Shown one piece after another: positions 63,675 to 64,000 of a stretch of DNA of 64,000 nucleotides (position 1 is its first letter; the number at the start of each line of letters is the position of its first letter). The stretch is taken from contig CP062007.1 of assembly GCA_022749295.1 (NCBI GenBank), positions 3,464,001 through 3,528,000 of the forward strand, in the 5' to 3' direction. The translations under genes were made by a program, and so were the position numbers. Below the pieces are notes generated by a model. It saw only the letters and a program-made list of their open reading frames with translations. It was not told where the DNA came from and did not search any database. The DNA comes from Flavobacteriaceae bacterium GSB9. Lineage in GTDB: Bacteria; Bacteroidota; Bacteroidia; Flavobacteriales; Flavobacteriaceae.

Positions 63675-64000
63675 ATGAAAAAATATACCATAGGTATGGA
63701 CTTTGGTTCCGATTCTGTTAGAGCTTTGCTTGTTGATATAAGCACGGGTGAAGAGTTGGCAACCGCAGTACATTATTATGCCAGATGGAAAGAAGGTAAA
63801 TATTGTGAGCCTTCAAAAAACAAATTCAGACAACATCCGCTTGATTATATTGAGGGTATTGAAACTACAATTAAACAAGTACTTGCAGAAGTTGACGACA
63901 GTGTCGTGAAAAATATTGTTGGTATTGGAGTAGATACTACAGGCTCTACACCGGTAGCCGTGGATAAAACAGGTACACCATTGGCGCTTAAAGAGGGGTT
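63675..64000 (+). CDS. araB: L-ribulokinase, 5' part (runs off window)
   Basis: Phosphorylates L-ribulose in arabinose catabolism. The first 108 residues are visible: IGMDFGSDSVRALLVDISTG (FGGY-kinase phosphate loop), YYARWKEGKYCEP, NKFRQHPLDYIEGIE and GIGVDTTGSTPVAVD. These match AraB more closely than xylulokinase, in particular FGSDSVRAL, FRQHPLDYIE and DTTGSTP. Its own AraR-type site lies just upstream. The isomerase and epimerase genes are expected to the right. Confidence 0.93.
   Translation, partial: MKKYTIGMDFGSDSVRALLVDISTGEELATAVHYYARWKEGKYCEPSKNKFRQHPLDYIEGIETTIKQVLAEVDDSVVKNIVGIGVDTTGSTPVAVDKTGTPLALKEG

Overview
The window is an AT-rich stretch of a Bacteroidota chromosome, most likely from a Flavobacteriaceae relative. 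Three things point there: three SusC/SusD pairs, type IX secretion (Por) C-terminal tails on two enzymes, and Bacteroidota-type promoters with a TAnnTTTG -7 box and a TTTG -33 box about 19 bp apart. Nearly all of the window is polysaccharide utilization loci (PULs) for plant pectin. No IS element, phage gene, tRNA, rRNA or CRISPR array was seen.

Left half (1-32128), homogalacturonan. A SusC/SusD pair (SusD cut by the window edge) and a secreted PL1 pectate lyase lie on the minus strand. On the plus strand are a 1625-residue secreted CE8 pectin methylesterase with a small lipoprotein, a PL10-CE8 fusion followed by a CE12 acetylesterase, and a long SusC/SusD operon. That operon continues with a GH105 unsaturated-uronyl hydrolase, a GntP-type permease, galactarate dehydratase (GarD), 5-dehydro-4-deoxyglucarate dehydratase, 2-oxoglutarate-semialdehyde dehydrogenase, a GH28 polygalacturonase and an unrecognised 620-residue exported protein. 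Each of the five transcription units begins with the same palindrome, consensus TGYAATCGATTRCA, placed directly after or overlapping the -7 box. This suggests one repressor, probably LacI-type and not encoded here, for the whole pectin block.

Boundary (32135-33086). A minus-strand gene encodes a Nudix-fold regulator of the NrtR/AraR type whose Nudix catalytic glutamates are lost. The spacer between it and the next SusC holds two copies of a second palindrome, TAAGTGT-N7-ACACTTA. The same site occurs before the GH51 operon and before the ribulokinase gene at the right edge, which defines an arabinose regulon.

Right half (33087-64000), arabinan. It holds a SusC/SusD pair, a VCBS/ASPIC-UnbV lipoprotein, a vanadium-haloperoxidase/PAP2-like lipoprotein, and then a long run of arabinan enzymes: GH51, five GH43, a decayed second GH51, two esterases, a GH54-type arabinofuranosidase with extra modules, a beta-lactamase-like serine hydrolase, GH127 and a GH39-like enzyme. 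A GPH-type sugar symporter, a cytoplasmic GH43 (the fifth) and araB (cut by the edge) complete it. Surface enzymes cut arabinan, SusC/SusD imports oligosaccharides, periplasmic enzymes trim and de-esterify them, the symporter moves short products inward, and the cytoplasmic GH43 plus the ribulokinase pathway finish the job.

Points most worth a second look: the two separate operator families that split the locus, the oxidative galactarate route in a pectin PUL, the unrecognised 620-residue protein, the haloperoxidase-like/VCBS pair, the multi-module GH54 enzyme, and the GH51 gene with its catalytic core deleted.
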